Part shown: positions 61,383-64,000 of the stretch, one piece after another | Layout: every line of letters begins with the position of its first letter | Numbering within the stretch: the stretch's first letter is position 1 | NCBI GenBank assembly: GCA_011316305.1 | Contig: SAUG01000075.1 | Span: 186,001 to 250,000, forward strand | Length of the DNA stretch: 64,000 bases | Direction: 5' to 3' | Source of the DNA: Rusavskia elegans | Taxonomy: Eukaryota; Ascomycota; Lecanoromycetes; Teloschistales; Teloschistaceae | Position numbers and translations under genes: made by a program | Notes under the pieces: generated by a model | Database searches by the model: none | Told to the model about the DNA's origin: nothing | Seen by the model: only the letters and a program-made list of their open reading frames with translations

Positions 61383-61807
61383 TCAAAAATCGAAAACACT
61401 CACTTCAGGCTTCTGCTCCCCAATCTTCTCTTGATGATGTGGACTCCCCATCCCCTTAGTCTCCAGCTGATTCCCAGTCACTTGATGCCGTTCGCCCAAC
61501 TTGGTGCCCGCGCCCGGAGTATGGTTCCTGCCGCCGCCGCCGGCAGCCCAGCGGTCTTCGATGTTTGAGACACCGGTGGTGCGGAAAAGGGAAGGGGCGT
61601 AAGGTGAGGCTAGGAAGGCTGATGAAGAAGACGGGTCAGTCAGATGGAGAGATGTCGGAAATCGGACAAGAAGGAGATGATGAATGAGCGCATGGTATAA
61701 CAATGTGGTTGAAAAAGAAAGTCCGCAGTGTGAAGAAGGGAAGACGCACCGACTACAGCGCCGCCGGCGACGATTTTGCGCGGGTGTTGACGGATGATTG
61801 AGGCCAT
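61383..61807 (-). CDS. Small conserved fungal protein with N-terminal hydrophobic segment, 3' end uncertain
   Basis: Exons 61750-61807 and 61383-61618 give about 97 aa. It starts MASIIRQHPRKIVAGGAVVA, a basic stretch followed by a short hydrophobic run, suggesting a mitochondrial or membrane anchor. It then reads TTGVSNIEDRWAAGGGG, RNHTPGAGTKLGERHQVTGN and HHQEKIGEQKPE. The IEDRWAAGGG-RNHTPGA core resembles uncharacterised small Pezizomycotina proteins. A GTGAGT donor follows the last conserved residues, so a further exon may replace the terminal VSVFDF. Function unknown. Confidence 0.62.
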
Positions 61808-62094
61808 TGTGAAGGGATCGCGTATGCCAAGAGCGTGTTGCTACGGTATGAGGGGGGGTTTATGGATTTGAAATCAAGAATCCATGTAGTATGTGGTGAG
61901 CATGGGGTGGTCGATTACGAAATGCAATCAAATAAGGAGAGGGATACGATTTCTCGGAAATTCTTCTAGGTGACTTCGGCAGTGCGTCATCACGAATGCT
62001 CCCAGGGTCCAAGGAACAATTAAGGGTGTTTTTGGCGGGCGGAGGACTCGCCGGACTAGGAACAAGCCTGGCTATGGCGGACGGTAGGAGGCTT
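61808..62094. other. Transition from gene-rich DNA to AT-rich block
   Basis: Promoter of the small membrane protein gene, then unique-looking GC-balanced DNA up to about 62090, where base composition changes within a few tens of bases. Confidence 0.5.
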
Positions 62095-64000
62095 CCAGAT
62101 AAAACAATTCCTTAAGCCGTAGAACGTCGATCCTAGGATTTTAAAGCTATAAATACCTAGTCGTATAGTAGATTTTTAACTTTCTATTATATTTTAATAA
62201 CTTCTATAGTTTATATTTAATATTATATTTATTATACGTTTAGATTTTAAAGTTTAAATAGTTATAATAATATAAATAGCCGCTATTAAACGTATATTCG
62301 TCTAAATAAAGAATATATAAAAGTCTTTATATAAACTTTTTTTTTTTTTTATTAAAAGCTAATTTTTTTAAAATATATATAGTATTTAATCTCTATTTTA
62401 GATAATATTTAATTTCTATTTTACTTTATTTTTCTATTTCTAGAATATTCTATCTATTATATAATAGTAAAAGAATTTATATTAATTATACGATAGATAA
62501 TATTTCTATAAATAAATATTTTTATATAAATTAATAGATTTTCGGGTTAACTAATTTTTATAATTATTAACTAAAATTTTATTCCGTTTATATAAATAGA
62601 TAGAAATCGTACTATTTTAATTTTACCGGAACGTAATATTATATATAATTTCTAGATTATTATAGTAATAAAAATCGTAATATTTTACTTTTTATATATA
62701 ATAGCTATCTTTATCTAGTTTTAGAACTAACGGATAGTTTAATTCTATAAAAACTATTAAAATCTTTAAAATTTAAAATATTAAAAAGTTTTCCTATTAT
62801 ATATCTATCTATTTAAATATTATAGCGGGTATTATATTAACTATAAATAGTTTAACTATATTATATATTATACTATATAAAATAGTAATTTTTTATCCGA
62901 ATTTTTAAATAATAATAATAAAGAATTTTTATTATTAAATTTATCGGAGTTTTTAGATAATAATAATAATAATAGTAAAATTTAAAATAATTTACCGAAT
63001 AATAGCAGCTTAATTAATATAGAGTTTTCTAGAAATTTAAACGTTAGTAGCAGCTTTATTAATGTTATAATTCTAATATCTAGTTAGATAATTTTTAATT
63101 TAGTTTTCGGACCTATTTTATCGTATAATTTATTATACGTAAAGTAAAAGGATAATTAGATCGATAATAGATAGTTCTATTTTTAAAACTATTTTTCTAT
63201 TTTATAATTTTTATATTAGCTATAGATAGCTATCGTATATCTACTTTTTAAAAATTTAATCGATAATTTAGATTTCTATATAGTAATTAAAACTAGTAAT
63301 ATAAATCGGTAGTAATATAAATATTAAATTATTAGTTTATATAAAATTAATATAGATTAAAATAAATAGAAATTAAAATTAAACTTTTATTTCTATATAT
63401 AATATAATTAATCCAGCTATAATCTTTTTCTATTATCTTTTTATTATATAATTTTCTTTTATTATAGAATTCCAAGCTGATTTTCTATAATTATAGAAAA
63501 ATGAGATATTTATATATATAAATATTTCCACGCTAGACCTATACCCGCTTCTATATCCGCTTTTACGATTAGTAACCGAATTAGTTAGTATCCGAATTTA
63601 TATATAACTATATAATCTAAATATATATTCTATAATTCTTTAAACTATTCGAATAATTTAGAATTCTAATTACTATATTCTTTCCTTCCTAAATAAAATA
63701 TAGAAGGAAGTAAATATTTTCTAAAACTAAATAGTAATAGAAATAAAACTATAACTAGTAATAGTAAATAAAGTAAAATAAAGAATACGAATTTACCTTC
63801 GTACGATTTATATAGAAATAAATAAGTATATTAGCGGGAGCTCGATATCGACTACTATAACCTCGAATTTTTTAACTTTCGGAACTTTTTCTCTTAATAA
63901 TATTATCGATTATCTACTCTAATAATAGTAATAATAACTATTATAGTATATCGTATCTAATCCGGCAGCAGTTAAAATTATTATAAAATTTTTATAGAAT
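62095..64000. repeat. RIP-mutated AT-rich block, gene-free, running off the window end
   Basis: Base composition switches to very AT-rich near 62095 and stays so to the end. From 62161 to 63000 I find no CA and no TG dinucleotide by eye, while CG still occurs (for example TTCGGG, ACCGGA). That is the footprint of repeat-induced point mutation turning CpA/TpG into TpA. There is no open frame of note. Remnant triplet runs such as AATAATAAT near 62920-62990 may derive from a decayed transposon coding region. The parent element cannot be identified. CA/TG steps reappear sparsely after 63000 and more after 63400, hinting at two or more source repeats. Confidence 0.9.

Overview
The window is nuclear DNA from a filamentous ascomycete (Pezizomycotina). 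The evidence is short spliceosomal introns (about 43 to 180 nt, GTRNGT-like donors, CTRAC-like branch sites), fungal-type gene families (eisosome protein EIS1, SFK1, ERJ5, AVT3, IES1, YTM1, INSIG with a long N-terminus) and a terminal AT-rich block with the dinucleotide signature of repeat-induced point mutation (RIP). The class within Pezizomycotina cannot be fixed from this sequence alone. Most open frames are exons, so coding sequences were rebuilt by joining exons at splice sites and checking that phase and family conservation agree. No viral, bacterial or secondary-metabolite genes were recognised.

Layout. 1-5 kb: 3' part of PNO1 (ribosome assembly), proteasome beta-6 (PRE7), an HCNGP/SAP30BP-like protein, a small degenerate inverted-repeat element, and proteasome beta-7 (PRE4). 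5-10 kb: a FAHD2-type FAH-domain protein divergent from a small SDHAF1/Sdh6 succinate dehydrogenase assembly factor, a secreted class 3 lipase, and a J-domain protein. 10-16 kb: a small membrane protein, ERJ5, a PRA1-family protein, a disordered protein of unknown function, and a CX5R tyrosine phosphatase. 16-28 kb: EIS1, an SFK1/DRAM-type membrane protein, a SNF2-RING helicase of the SHPRH/IRC20 type, and a DenD-like short-chain dehydrogenase. 28-37 kb: mevalonate kinase (ERG12) divergent from the CAAX protease STE24, a possible RPA14-like protein divergent from mitoribosomal bL34m, and the vacuolar amino-acid exporter AVT3. 37-48 kb: an M16 metalloprotease, a ZW10/Dsl1-family protein, YTM1, mitoribosomal uS13m and ER cyclophilin. 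48-62 kb: DED1, INO80 subunit IES1, INSIG, mitochondrial pyruvate carrier MPC1, SmB, RPL11 (uL5) and a small membrane-anchored protein. 62-64 kb: gene-free AT-rich RIP block.

The content is mainly housekeeping: translation and ribosome assembly (PNO1, YTM1, DED1, RPL11, bL34m, uS13m), proteostasis (two proteasome subunits, two J-proteins, cyclophilin, STE24, M16 protease), mitochondrial carbon metabolism (SDHAF1, the FAH protein, MPC1) and the sterol/isoprenoid axis (ERG12, STE24, INSIG). Five head-to-head pairs share intergenic regions under 270 bp. I did not find an obvious new multi-gene system. The observations most worth a second look are the FAHD2-type/SDHAF1 divergent pair, the ERG12/STE24 divergent pair, start codons isolated as their own coding exon in two ribosomal protein genes, a 9-nt internal exon in SmB, and the RIP boundary.
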